The notes under the pieces were generated by a model. That model saw nothing but the letters and a program-made list of their open reading frames with translations. It was not told the DNA's origin and ran no database searches. From NCBI GenBank assembly GCA_005656395.1, contig SRSI01000073.1:868001-932000 (forward strand): DNA of 64,000 nucleotides. Reading direction: 5' to 3'. This DNA comes from Strongyloides papillosus. Its lineage: Eukaryota > Nematoda > Chromadorea > Rhabditida > Strongyloididae. Both the position numbers and the translations under genes were made by a program. Below, one piece after another: positions 1 to 12,830 of this stretch (position 1 is its first letter; each line of letters starts with the position of its first letter).

Positions 1-1072
1 GGAAAATATTTTCTAAATTTTGTATCTTTACTTTATTTTGCTTTGATTCATAATTTTTACCGAGAATTAGGCAACAAAATAATAGGTATCACACTACTTC
101 AATAAAAAATCGGTTTAAAAACTGAATTTTAGAGATATTTTTTATTCTACATTTTTTATTAAATTGAGTAGTTTTTTCATGATAACTATTGTGTAATTTT
201 ACAGCTTATTAAAAGTTGTACTAATATCTTGTAAGGGCTTAAAATATAGAAGATAATATCAATGTAATCTACTATCTCTCCCATAATAATCTAATAATTT
301 AATGAAAGCAATTATTAAATATTGTCTTATTTTTTATTTTGCGTTGTGTGAATAAAAGTAAAATTTATTTGTGTAGTATTCTAATTCTCAAGGGAACTAG
401 GGTTAATTCAGTATCAATCGTTAAAAAATTTAATTCATATCAATTGAATAAAATGATATCTTAGTGAATTGTTTGATCATTGAGTAAAATTCAAATTTTA
501 TATGAGTTAAAAATTTATGATAACGATCACTATTGTCTCTTAAAGATCTTATTATCATTATGTTTGATAGTGTAAGCATTGTGCAACTTGTTAATATTTC
601 TGAGAGTGTATTTTGCTTACTAGTTTTTATTGGTCAAAGGTAAGGTAAATTTATTATATATTTTATAAATGAAACTTTTTCCTGTATTTGAACTTCAAAT
701 ATCACATTTTTTAGTAAACAACTCTTCATTACAAGTATCTTTACGAAGTCTATTTGAACGTTTTAACTTTATACAAACATAAAATACTTTTTTTGTTTAA
801 AAATTTAATGTATTTCTCCGTTATACACATTTAGAGTATATAAATATATGATATTTATATAATTTTTTATGATCTATCAAAAATTGTATAGATATAAAGA
901 AATTCTTAAGTTTGTAGATTATCTTATAATAATTTTTTATGATCTCTAAATAAACATTTTCCCACGAGTATGGAAATTGCATCTTACGAAGAAGAGTTAT
1001 AAAATCAACTTTAACAAATTGAAATTGTGTTTGTTTTTTTCCTAAACTTTATTGATATCAATTTACAAAAAA
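1..1072. other. AT-rich upstream spacer
   Basis: No coding region is seen. The stretch is AT-rich with homopolymer runs. A 17-bp sequence (ATAATTTTTTATGATCT) occurs twice, at 859-875 and 929-945. The last 100 bases presumably hold the promoter and 5' leader of the RPC9 gene, but no clear TATA or splice-leader acceptor can be singled out. Confidence 0.5.
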
Positions 1073-1444
1073 ATGACTAATAAAGAAACTCCTCTAACGT
1101 ATTTTGAAGTAATCAAAAGGCTGACAGATGCTCAAACACTACTTCTTAATGATGCTGAGCAAAATCCAGCAAAACGTCAATTAATTGTTTTGGATAAAAC
1201 ATTATCATATCTCAAAGAAACACCCGCTGGAACCCATAATGCTCAAACAGTATTGGAATTGTTGACAGCTCTAAGTACGTTCAATTTAACAGATACTGAA
1301 AGGATTAATTTAGTGAATATGAGGCCTTTATCATCTATTGATGTTCAAGTAATTATTGAAGAGGCTGTTGATAGATTTGATGAAGCAGAAATTGACAAAA
1401 TTGCTACATTATCAAAGAATATTTTCCCAACTCAAGATACTTAA
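1073..1444 (+). CDS. CRCP: RNA polymerase III subunit RPC9 (CRCP/Rpc17)
   Basis: Single-exon gene of 123 aa. The frame is open slightly upstream, but the first ATG is at 1073, after a run of A, and is taken as the start. The middle and C-terminal parts have the HRDC-like Rpb4/RPC9 fold signature: the helix LLTALSTFNLTDTERINLVN, then RPLSSIDVQVIIEE, then an acidic RFDEAEIDKI segment, in the same order as in animal RPC9. In the family, RPC9 pairs with RPC8 to form the Pol III stalk, which helps initiation at tRNA, 5S and U6 genes in the nucleus. Length agrees with the family (about 130-150 aa). It is not in an obvious operon; the next gene on this strand starts 1.76 kb downstream. Confidence 0.85.
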   Translation: MTNKETPLTYFEVIKRLTDAQTLLLNDAEQNPAKRQLIVLDKTLSYLKETPAGTHNAQTVLELLTALSTFNLTDTERINLVNMRPLSSIDVQVIIEEAVDRFDEAEIDKIATLSKNIFPTQDT

Positions 1445-3205
1445 ATTCACGACTATTTTATGTTGTATAAATTGTTATAATTAAAAGTTTGTTATTGTTT
1501 TGTTGATTTTTAAGTTTTATTTAATATAAAAATTTCCATTAATTAATAGGATTTGTGAATTAAAAGATTTTGGCATATAAAATACTACTGTAAGGTAATT
1601 TAACAAAATGTACTTCATATATAAGTTATGAAAATACAATTTTTATTTAATAAGACAAAATCAATCATAAGAAGAATGTTTACAAGTTAGATATTTATTT
1701 CACAAACTTAGCAAATACTCTTTTGTAAAAGGGTAATTTTTTGTTCTGGTATTTTATCTATTTTTACGAGATGAAATGTAATTCAACACCAATATACTTA
1801 AGGTAAACGCAAAAGATAAAAGTCATTAGTAAACTTTTAAAGATAATAAAGTATTATTTAACTTTTTTTAACCGATAATTAATTAAATAACACAGAAATA
1901 TTGAGATTAAAAGTTTTATCATCACCTCAATATCCTCAATTCATAACTTTAAACGATCCTCTCAAGAAGTTTCTTTTAATAACCTCTTCAATATTCTCAT
2001 AAAAATAAATAAATTTACTAGAACAAATAAAAAGTTTTTACAATAATCTTACAAAATATATGTGAGATAAAAAAATTTCATTCATTAGTTAAATAATATA
2101 TGTTGAACAGAAGTTAACGATATTTAATATATCTTTCTCAATTATATAAAAGGTACGTAGAAATAAGACAATTAAAGATACTTCTTATTTTACTTAGAAT
2201 TGTTTTACCCTCAATAAATATATATGTCTATATCTACAACATATACGTACACTCTTGAATATGGTATTTGGAGGTTTTTGTTGTATGTGCTACTAAGAAA
2301 ATGTTCTTGATTACATTAAATAACTTTGAACTATGTTGAAGGATAAAATTTATACACATATGTATGTATTTATTCCTACGAATTTTAAAAATTAATGTGA
2401 TAGAAGATTGAATTCTTTATTAACTGACAGAGATCTTTTACCTCAAAAATCTTAATTTAAAATTTTTCTTTTCTTTTACGTATTTCTCTTTTGTCTCTTT
2501 ACTCAACCTCTTCAGAAATAAAGATATATATATTCCTCTGTGGAGATATATCTTTTAACGAGAGACACCCACTCAGAAAATTTTTACAAATTATTACTTT
2601 TAATATAAACAGTAACAGGTAAGTCACTCCTTATCATAACTAGATTACCTGGAAGATCTTAATCTTTGTTTAAGCTAAAGTATAACTTTTTGAAAAGATT
2701 TTTCATTTTCTTTATCTTTTTTTAATTCTAATGTCTAACTAACATCTACCTGTATTGAGAGAAATCTAAATTAATAATAATACAAAAATACTAAGAGATC
2801 ACTTTTAAGTTTTCTTTAACGAATTTCATATATCTCATAAAAATTCTCTTCCTCCACCTCTTTGTACGTTTTACCGTTACCTTCATACATACATACAATA
2901 ATTATACATTCCTCTTACCAACGTTCTTGAAGGAATTTTTTAACAAATATAACTTTTCATTAGATTTAAAAGCTTACTTTAAATTAACTATCGTTTAATT
3001 GGTGATATTAGCTTAAGTCTTTTGCCGTAAGACTTAATATATCTACTCATCACCAACTTAACTTTGTATTTTAAATATATTTTAGGAATATATTTTAATA
3101 CAACTTTAATTAAACACTATTAATTACAAGATATTATTTTTACTCTCGAGCTACTATTACTATAATAAATTGATTTAGTTTTATCAAACTATATTCTTCA
3201 AAAAA
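1445..3205. other. Spacer and presumed myosin promoter region
   Basis: No ORF of note. It separates RPC9 from the myosin gene and must contain the myosin control region. Around 2520-2555 there is an inverted repeat (AAAGATATAT ... ATATATCTTT) just before a possible initiator at about 2570 (CACTCAGA). A well-formed splice donor (CAG/GTAAGT) follows at 2618/2619. Whether these mark the true 5' exon is inference. Confidence 0.45.
2619..3178 (+). promoter_or_regulatory. Putative 5'UTR intron of the myosin gene
   Basis: A strong donor (CAG/GTAAGT at 2618/2619) and an acceptor (TTGATTTAG ending at 3178) would remove 560 bp and leave a 27-base leader directly before the ATG at 3206. Many highly expressed muscle genes have such a leader intron. 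This is inferred only from the splice signals. Confidence 0.3.
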
Positions 3206-6200
3206 ATGGATTACGAAAACGACCCAGGTTGGAAGTACCTTCGTAGGACTCGCGATGAGATGCTTCAGGTAAATAAATTACTACTGAAAACAATTTCTAT
3301 TATAAATATTATTTTTCAAACAATTCCAGGACCAATCCCGTCCTTACGACTCCAAAAAAAACTTTTGGATGCCAGATCCTGAAGAAGGATATGTTGGTAT
3401 CGAACTCGTCTCCGTCAAAGGTGACATAGCAACTGTAACAGTAACTGGAGGTTTTGAAAAAACATGTAAAAAGGATCTTCTTCAAGAGATGAATCCACCA
3501 AAGTTTGAGAAGACAGAAGACATGTCTAATCTTACTTTCCTTAACGATGCTTCTGTCCTCTATAACTTACGTGCACGTTATGGAGCTATGCTTATCTACA
3601 CTTACTCTGGTCTTTTCTGTGTAGTAATTAATCCATACAAAAGACTTCCAATTTACACTGACTCTGTTGCTCGTATGTTCATGGGAAAAAGAAGAACTGA
3701 AATGCCACCTCACTTGTTTGCTGTCTCCGATGAAGCTTATCGTAATATGCTTCAAAATCACGAAAACCAATCCATGTTAATTACTGGTGAATCTGGTGCT
3801 GGTAAAACTGAAAATACCAAAAAAGTTATTGCTTATTTCGCTGCTGTTGGTGCCTCTCAACAAGAGACTGCTGATGCTTTAGCTGGTAATGCTCCAAAGG
3901 CTGATGAAAAGAAGGTTACCCTTGAAGACCAAATCGTCCAAACTAATCCCGTTCTTGAAGCTTTCGGTAACGCCAAAACCGTCCGTAACAACAACTCATC
4001 ACGTTTCGGTAAATTCATCCGTATTCACTTCAGTAAGAAAGGTCGTGTCGCTTCCTGTGATATTGAACATTACCTTCTTGAGAAATCTCGTGTCATCAGA
4101 CAGGCTCCAGGTGAAAGATGTTACCACATCTTCTACCAAATCTTCTCAGAACAAGTTCCTGGTCTTAGAAAACGATTACTCCTTAATAAGCCATTGAAAG
4201 ATTACTGGTTCGTTGCTCAAGCTGAGTTGACAATTGATGGTATTAACGATAAAGAAGAATTCCAATTGACTGATGAAGCTTTCGATATTCTTAACTTCAG
4301 TAAATCTGAGAAAGAAAATGTCTATCGTCTTTGTGCTGCTATGATGCATATGGGTAACATGAAATTCAAACAACGTCCCCGTGAAGAACAAGCTGAAACT
4401 GATGGTACAGAGGATGCTGAGAATGCCGCTAAGATGTATGGTGTTGATGTCGATGAATTCTTGAAAGCTTTCCTTAGACCAAGAGTTAAGGTCGGTAATG
4501 AATGGGTTAATAAAGGACAAACTATGGATCAAGTTTACTGGGCTATTGGTGCTATGGCTAAAGGTCTCTACGCCAGAATCTTCCATTGGTTGGTTCACAA
4601 ATGTAACATGACTCTTGATCAACAAGGAATCTCTAGAGATTACTTCATTGGTGTCCTCGATATCGCTGGTTTCGAAATCTTCGACTTCAACTCCTTCGAA
4701 CAACTTTGGATTAACTTCGTCAATGAAAAACTCCAACAATTCTTCAATCACCACATGTTCGTCCTTGAACAGGAAGAATACAAGAGAGAAGGTATTGAAT
4801 GGACATTCATTGATTTCGGTCTTGATCTTGCTGCATGTATTGAACTTATTGAAAAACCTATGGGTATCATTGCTATGTTAGATGAAGAATGTATCGTTCC
4901 AAAGGCCACCGACACAACACTTGCTCAAAAACTCACTGAACAACATCTCGGTAAACATCCAAACTTCGAGAAACCAAAACCACCAAAGGGAAAACAAGCA
5001 GAAGCTCACTTTGCTATGCGCCATTATGCTGGTACTGTCCGTTATAATGTTTCCAACTGGCTTGAAAAGAATAAGGATCCACTTAATGATACTGTTGTTG
5101 GTGTCATGAAGGCATCTAAAGACAATGACTTATTAGCTATTGTCTGGGCTGATTACACAACTCAAGAAGAGGCTGTCGCTGCTGCTGCTAAAGGTAAAGG
5201 TGCTGCTGGTGGTAAGAAGAAGGGTAAATCTGGATCTTTCATGACAGTATCTATGTTATACAGAGAATCTCTTAATAAACTCATGACTATGCTTAACTCA
5301 ACTCACCCTCACTTCATCCGTTGTATCATTCCAAATGAAAAGAAACAATCTGGTGTTATTGATGCTGCTTTAGTATTAAATCAACTTACATGTAATGGTG
5401 TACTTGAAGGAATTAGAATTTGCCGTAAAGGTTTCCCTAACAGAACCCTTCACCCAGATTTCGTTGAGAGATATGCTATCCTTTCTGCTGATGAAGCTAA
5501 ATCTTCTCCTGATAAATTAGCTTGTGTCAAGGCTATGTTTGCTAGATTAATTAAGGAAGGAAAAATCAAGGAGGAACAATTTAGAATTGGTTTGACTAAA
5601 GTTTTCTTCAAAGCTGGTGTTGTTGCTCATATGGAAGACATGAGAGATATTAGATTGGCTGAATTGATTACTGGATTCCAAGCTCAAATTAAGAGTTACT
5701 ATGGTATCATTGATCTTAAGAGAAGACAAGACCAACTTGCTGCTACTCTCAAAATCCAAGCTAACGTTAGACAATGGCTTCAACTTAAAAGCTGGATTTG
5801 GTTCAAACTTTATGTTAAAGTTAGACCTTTACTTGAAGCTGGTAAAGAACAAGAGAAGATCGATGCTCTTACTGCTAATGTTGAAAAATTAAAGGAAAGT
5901 CTTGGAAAAGAAACCAATCTTTTGGATGAAATTAATGCTAAGAAAGTTAAACTTACTGAAGAAAGAGAGGAACTTCTTAAGGAATTAGATGGATACAGAG
6001 CTAAACAAGGTGATATCACAGCTAAGATGGCATCTGTTAATGAAGCTAAAACTAAACTTGAAAAAGAAATTGTCGAGTTGAATAATGCTATTGCTGCCGA
6101 AGAAGATAGATATTCTGAAGTTTTGAAACAAAAGAAATTATTAGAAGGAGATGTTGATTCAATTAAGAGATCAATCCAAGATATGGAGCTTACTCTTAAA

Positions 6201-9200
6201 AAATCAGAAGCTGAAAAGACTAATAGAGACAATCAAATTAGATCTCTCCAAGAAGAATTAAATCAACAAGATATTACCCTTGCTAAACTTAACAAAGAAC
6301 GTAGACATCAAGATGAAAATGCTAAGAAGATGACTGAAGATTTAGCTCGTGAAGAGGAAAAGACAAGTGAAACCAATAGAATTAGACAAAAACTCCAACA
6401 AACAATGGAAGATGCTGAGTTAAGCATGGAAAGAGAGAGAAGAAGCAGATGTGATGCTGAGAAGAATAAGAGAAAAATGGAAGGAGAATTAAAGATCGTC
6501 CAAGAATCTATTGATGAGCTTTCAAAACAAAGACAAGATGCTGAGATTAGTTTAAGAAGAAAGGAAGCTGAACTCCATGCTTTATCTGTTCGTTTGGAGG
6601 ATGAACAAAATCTTCTTAACAAACTCGAAAGACACGTTAAAGAAGATGAAAGCAGAATTAAGGAGCTTGAAGCTGAATTAGAACAAGAAAGAGAAGCTAG
6701 AAACAGAAGTGAGAAGGCTAAGAATGAATTACAATCAGAAATTGATGATCTCAATGAACAACTTGAACAACAAGTATCTGCTAGTAATAGTGCTATTGAG
6801 GCTAACAAAAAGAAGGATGCTGAGATTGCTAGATTAAGAAGAGAGGTTGAACAAATTACCATTCAACATGACTCTTCTGTTGGAACTCTTAAAAAGAAGG
6901 CCACCGATGGTAACTCTGAATTGAATGACCAAATTGATGCTATTGTTAAACAAAAATTGAAGGCTGATAAAGAAAAAGCTGCCTTACAAAGACAACTTGA
7001 TGAATTGACTATGCAAGTTGATGAGGAAGCTAAAGTTAAAGTTGAACATGAAAGAAGAGCTAAAGCTTTAGAAAACCAATTAGTTGAACTTAAAATGAAA
7101 GCTGAGGAACAAGCTAGACAAATCAACGATATCTCCAATGCTAAAGGACGTATGCAAGGAGACAATTCTGATCTTATGAGACATGTTGAAGAATTAGATG
7201 CTCAAGTAGTTAATACCAATAAACTTCGTGCTCAATTTGCTACTGAGTTAGAGGAAACAAGACGTGCTGCTGCTGAGGAATCCAGAGAAAAACAATCCCT
7301 TAGTATTTTATCTAAGAATCTTGAACACGAGTTAGACCAACTCCGTGAAACTTTCGAGGAAGAATCCTCTGCCAAGAATGATGTCCTTAGACAACTTAAT
7401 AAAGCACAAAATGAAATCACCCAATGGAAAGCTAAATACGAATCCGAAGGACTTATCTCTGCTGAAGAGATGGAGGAGATTAGACGTAAACAACTTGCTC
7501 AAATCACTGATCTTCAAGCTGCCTTGGATAGTGCTATTTCTAAAGCTAGTGTTCTTGAGAAAACCAAACAACGCCTTACCGCTGATGTTGAAGCTTCAAG
7601 ATCAGATGCTGATAGCTTCATGAGTATCATCAACCAATTAGACAAAAAACAAAGAGCTTTCGATAAGATCTGTGATGAATGGAGAAGACGTGTTGATGAC
7701 TTACAAAATGAACTTGATGCTGCTCAAAGAGATGCTAGAGTTCATGTTACTGAGGCTCATAAAGCCAGAACACAACAAGATTCTCTTCTTGAACAAGTTG
7801 AAGGTTTGAAGAGAGAAAATAAGGCCTTGACACTTGAAGCACGTGAAATTTCTGATCAAGTTGCTGAGGGATCTAGACACAATGCTGAATTGAATAAAAC
7901 ATTGAAGAGACTCGAACTTGAGAAGGAAGAACTCCAAAAGGCATTAGATGAAGCCGAAGCTGCTTTAGAGGCTGAAGAAAGCAAAGTAATGAGAGCTCAA
8001 CTTGAAGTTAGTCAAATCAGATCTGAGATTGAAAAGAGAATCCAAGAGAAGGAGGAAGAATTCGAAAATACCAGAAAGAATCATCAAAGAACTCTTGACA
8101 ACATGCAAAACACTTTGGAGGTTGAAACTAAAGCTAAAGCCGAATTACTTAAAGTTAAGAAGAAGCTTGAAGCTGATGCTAATGTAAGTTTATCTAACTC
8201 ACTTTCAAACATCTCTTTTATCACTATAATATGCACGATTTATTATGTATTGGGCAAAATTTTTATTATTCTATCCTATCATCATGTTCTTTTCTTAACG
8301 TAGTATTTACAGGAACTTGAAATTTCTATGGATCATGCTAATCGTGCTAATGCTGAAGCTCAAAAGAACATCAAGAGATACACAGAACAAATACGTGAAC
8401 TCCAACAACACATCGATGAGGAACAAAGACGTCGCGACGAATTCCGTGACAACTTCCTCAACATTGAAAAGAAACTTGCTGCAGCCAAACAAGACCAAGA
8501 AGAAATTTACACACAAATCGAAAATATCAACAAAGCAAGAAAGGATGGTGAAAGTGAATTGAGTGAACAACAAGCCTTAGCTACAGAATTAGCTTCAAAC
8601 AACGCTTCACTTGTAACTGCTAAGAACAAACTTGAGAATGAAATTGCTCTTCTTCATGCTGATTATGCTGAGGTCCAAAACGAGGTTGCCAATGCCGAGG
8701 ATAGGTGTAAGAAGGCATCATTTGAGGCAGCCAAGTTAGCTGAAGAACTTAAACAACAACAAGACAAGTCTAATCAAATAGATAGACACAGGAAGATTCT
8801 TGAAATTCAAGTAAAAGATATGGCATCAAAGATAGATGAGGTTGAGGGAACATTGATAAAGGCTAATCAAAAAGCAATAGCTAAACTTGAAGCTAAACTT
8901 AAGTCAATAGAATCTGATCTTGAGTTAGAGCAACGTAGACATGCAGATGCCTTTAAGGCTCTTTCAAAGGCAGAGAGAAAGGCTAAAGAGATCACCTTCC
9001 AATTGGATGAGGAGAAGAAGAATTATAATAAATTAGTTGAGTTGACAGATAAACTTCAAGGTAAGATCAAGAAACAAAGAAGAGATATTGAGGAGGCTGA
9101 GGAGACAGCTAATAGTCACTTGGCAAAATACAGACAAATACAAATGGCATACGAGAATGCCGAGGAAAGAGCTGATTGTGCTGAACACAGTTTGGTAAAA

Positions 9201-9245
9201 CTTCGTTCCAGATCAAGAATAATGAAATCAGACACAGTTGCCTAA
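3206..9245 (+). CDS. Muscle myosin heavy chain (class II)
   Basis: Three exons: 3206-3268, 3330-8183 and 8313-9245, all phase 0, giving about 1949 aa. The 4.85 kb middle exon is typical of an intron-poor nematode. The start is fixed by the N-terminal [16 protein letters not shown], which matches nematode myosins. The motor domain runs to about residue 845: P-loop GESGAGKT at 174-181, switch [10 protein letters not shown], switch [10 protein letters not shown] at about 465, lysine/glycine-rich loop 2 near 630, reactive-cysteine helix CRKGFPNR near 719. A heptad-repeat coiled-coil rod follows to about residue 1935, ending in a short non-helical tail [12 protein letters not shown]. It is an actin-activated ATPase forming thick filaments. 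Reading through the 129-bp second intron (8184-8312) meets a stop at 8301-8303. The length is closest to pharyngeal MYO-1/MYO-2, but assignment to one of the C. elegans paralogues (unc-54, myo-1, -2, -3, -5) is not possible by eye. Its chaperone UNC-45 is encoded 27 kb away. Confidence 0.97.
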
Positions 9246-9695
9246 AAACAACACTTTCCCTGTTATAGAGATATTCAATAAAATTTATTATTATTCAACA
9301 ACAATTATATACCTAACAACGAGATAAAAGAAATACAAAAAATATCGAATTAGAATTTTTTAATGTTTTACCTTCTTTTTTTTATCAATAACAACATTGG
9401 TGAAGATTTTTTATACATACACAACCACATAACAAAGAAGAAAAATATTTTTTTATATAAGAGATGTTTACATTTTTGCAACTCCTTTTCTGTTTTGAGA
9501 GGTACGGCAATCTCATTACTAGAAATGGGTAGGAAAAGATAATTGCAAAAGAACATTTTTAATATTTAAATTTTTAGTTTCTTTTTTATCAGAAAAAACA
9601 ATTATTTACAAAAAATAAAATAAAGTAGCTCCTTTTATTAAAATGTGTTTATTATTATAACAAAGTTTATTATTTAACTAATTAAACAAATTTTA
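9246..9695. other. Convergent 3' spacer
   Basis: About 450 bp between the 3' ends of the myosin (+) and PLBD (-) genes. It contains T-rich tracts and TTTATT motifs that could serve as reverse-strand polyadenylation signals near 9635-9670. No gene seen. Confidence 0.5.
9277..9282 (+). terminator. Polyadenylation signal of the myosin gene
   Basis: A canonical AATAAA lies 31 bases after the myosin stop codon, the usual nematode spacing for a short 3'UTR. Confidence 0.6.
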
Positions 9696-11533
9696 TTAAT
9701 CATCTATTGATGTTTCCCAGTGAATTTCGATTTCAGGGAATTTCCATTCATCTGGAAGGCCAATATGTTTGATGGTATCTCTCATGTCAAATGTTGACCA
9801 TTTGAATGCTGGTACCTGATCATATGCTGGGGAGGAGATGGCACGGAATGTTAGGTTTTGGAAAAGTTCGTAATTTGTTCCTTTGTAATCGAGAGCTCCA
9901 TGATTGTTGTGTCCTTGTCCTGGGAATTCGTATTTTCCTGCTTTTGGATTCAAATCTCCTCTAGCTGAGATGGCAGCTTCTGCAGAGTATGGTGGTGTGC
10001 AGTTACATTTTGAGAATTCTTCATGTGTATAATCGTTATACCTCATAAGAGTTCTAAGAGAATCGAGATTTGTAACTTTATGGTGATCACGAGCAAATAT
10101 CTTGGCACGTGGGGCATTCTTCCATGAGAACCATGGACCATCGTGTTCTGATTTGTTTAAGAATCCTGAAAATTTAGTAATTGGACGGTAGAATGGAATG
10201 TTATATGAAGCGAAGTATGAATATTTCATTAAGTACCATGTAACATCTTTGTAATATGACATTCCTGGGAGTTGTTCAAGAACATAAAGAACACCATACT
10301 TTGGTAGTGGTTGATGTGGCTTAAATTTGTTATAATCAAGAACAACCCATTGATTGTTATATGTTCCACTGTTGTATCTACTAAAGATCTCACACCATTC
10401 TCTTCCATTTCTGGCTAATTGATTTGAAACGATAGCTCTAACCCAACAATGAATCTGTTCCTTTGGGATTGTTCGATTGTAAAGAGTATTATTAAATACA
10501 TTAATTGTTGTTTCAATGACAGCCAATCCACTTGACATTAAAGCAAAGTCATCTGATGAATATAGCATACCTGGATATGAAGCAAAAGTTGTTGTATGTC
10601 CAGGATATTCGTGTTTATAATAAGCAAATTTGTATAACTTTAAGATTCTTGTCATCATTTGGTAACCAGACATTGTGACTTGTGAAATAAAAAGATCAGC
10701 ATTATTTGGGGCAAGTTTAACAAAACCAGAACATCTACCAGAATCTGGGAGTCTCTTATCAACAACCTCTTTTGTTTTGTTGAATTTTCTCTCCAAATCA
10801 TAGAGATCTCCACCGAGATTGATTAAAAGAATTGGATGGTATCCCCAATACAAGTTTGGAGTAAAATCTTTTTTATCATAACCAGCAATTATACCAGAAA
10901 GTTGGTAGTAAACTCTTTTAACAGCACTCCAGTAAATGTCATCGGCTGGGCGAATTTTGATTTCAGATTTTACCCAGTCGAAACTCTCTTTAAGGTATGG
11001 TTTTAGGCGTTCACAGTAATGGGCGAATCCATCGCAATAACTTTGGACGGCGTTTTGAATGTGATTTGATAGAAGACTGTGTGTCATGTTTCCTTCAAGG
11101 AATCCAGCAGCGAAAGCTTGTTCATGTGGCTCGACGGTGTTGAATGTTTCAACTTCGAAATTTGACCATCCAGTAGTGTTGATGGCATTCTTGAATCTTC
11201 CTGTAGCAACAAGAAGGTCTTCATTTTGGCACACGTTACCTTCAACAATTGTATATGTAGAGGTTGATGGTGAAAAACATGCTGACTTTACTCTATATAA
11301 TGTATCAGTACCAGTTTCACTAAAATCATCAGGGACAATACTGTTATCCCAATCGCCTGCAATGTCATCAGAATTTCTATTTACCCTAAAGTAATCCCTT
11401 TCTGGATTGACACTTTTAGCATATGCTAATGTAACTAAAAAACAAAAAAAAATATTTATTTAATTTTTATAACATCAAAAAAAAACTCACCAGCACATAA
11501 AACTGTTAAAAAAAGTTTATTGAATAATAGCAT
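9696..11533 (-). CDS. Phospholipase B-like lysosomal hydrolase (PLBD family)
   Basis: Two exons, 11491-11533 and 9696-11434, joined across a 56-bp intron (donor GTGAGT, acceptor TTTTTTAG), giving 593 aa. The small first exon is needed because it supplies the signal peptide MLLFNKLFLTVLCAVTLAYA. The rest matches the PLBD1/PLBD2 (lamina ancestor) family of N-terminal nucleophile hydrolases: a conserved GRCSGFVK places the candidate nucleophile at Cys249, downstream are YPGMLYSSDDF, QLPGMSYYKDVTWYL and a PPYSAEAAISARGDLNPK block, and length agrees with the family (550-590 aa). Several N-x-S/T sites fit a secreted or lysosomal glycoprotein. In the family the proenzyme is cleaved before the Cys. 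Three AGATAA/TTATCT motifs within 250 bp upstream hint at GATA-factor (intestinal) control, which is inference. Confidence 0.92.
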
Positions 11534-12830
11534 TTCAATATAAAACTAACTATTAATCAAAATTAATGAGCTATTCACCAAAAATATGGAGATTATATAG
11601 TTATTCACCTCTCAAATGTTTCATGATCTTATTTATCTCTCTTCTCTCTACCTATCATATCAGTCTCCTTTTTTTAACTTAGATAAAGAACTTATATTTA
11701 TATTCACTATATTAATAAAACCAAATGTTTGTTATCAATCTGTTTGTTTCTCTTTCACACTATATTGTTTCTCCTTATCTATTTTGTTGAAATAATTTTA
11801 TCAAGTATATTGGTAATTTCATGTGTATTTTTATAAGAAAAGTATATTGTCAAATATTGTATAAGAAAGAGTATGGGAGAGAAAAAAATATGTTAAATTA
11901 GATGTTTTAATTTAAATTAGACAACTAACTAAAAAAGACAAACAATGATTGTATATGTACTAGCACTGTTTTTGAAGGGACTGAATTGGTTTAGATGTTT
12001 AAAAAAATTTTCTAAATGTGCTCCATAACGGATATAGATAATGCATAAATCATGACATAATAGATTAAACAAAATGATAAAAAAAGTTTTATTTATTCAA
12101 AATATTAATTCATCATTTATTATTTTAATTTTTTCATGTTTAAAAACATATTTTTTATTAATTTTTAATACATCATATATTATTATTATTTTTTCTCTGA
12201 AAAAAATATATTTTTCATTATAAAAATATATAATTAAAAATTGTAGACATAATACTTTTATCCTTCTAACAGATTCTCATAATATCGGATTTCTTGTAAA
12301 TATTTTAACACATAAACATTCTAAATAAGAGCATTTAAAATCTTGCCATTAAAAAACGCCATAGTTTAATTATTTTAACGAATTTTTTTATTCTCCTCAC
12401 ATCATTATATTATCCTTTATACTCCTCCCCTATCTATTTATATTACTTGAGATGGGAAAGAAAAAATCATAATTTGTAATATTAAATATTTTGTAGGGGT
12501 AATATTTGTATGTCTTACAGCGGCCTTTTAATATAAAACTTCAGTTGATAGTAAAACTATCATAAATTAACTTACACTCCTGGCGCGATTATCTTTTCCG
12601 AAATTTAAGGAAACTATGTCCCACAAATCAAATTAAAATTTTGTTGAATTAGTAACCGTTAACTGGTCTTATCTATTTTTCTTATCATTTTTATAGTTGC
12701 ATATTTTTATTTATTTTAAACGTTACATTTTTTCAATAATCTCCATTTCTAAGCATTTTTTTATCTTTTATTAATAAAATATACTGTAATATAACTCTTA
12801 TAAAGATCGTATAATAAATTACATTAAAGT
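11534..12830. promoter_or_regulatory. Divergent promoter region between PLBD and 4EHP genes
   Basis: 1.3 kb between two divergently transcribed genes. TTATCT/AGATAA GATA-type motifs occur at 11633-11638, 11681-11686 and 11775-11780, all close to the PLBD start. The 4EHP-proximal half is mostly AT tracts, with one GC-richer patch (TGGCGCGATTATCTTTTCCG, near 12581). No ORF. Confidence 0.45.

Noticed and set aside
4176..4754. Long minus-strand and shifted-frame ORFs throughout the myosin gene
   Set aside because: Antisense and out-of-frame shadows of a highly biased coding sequence.
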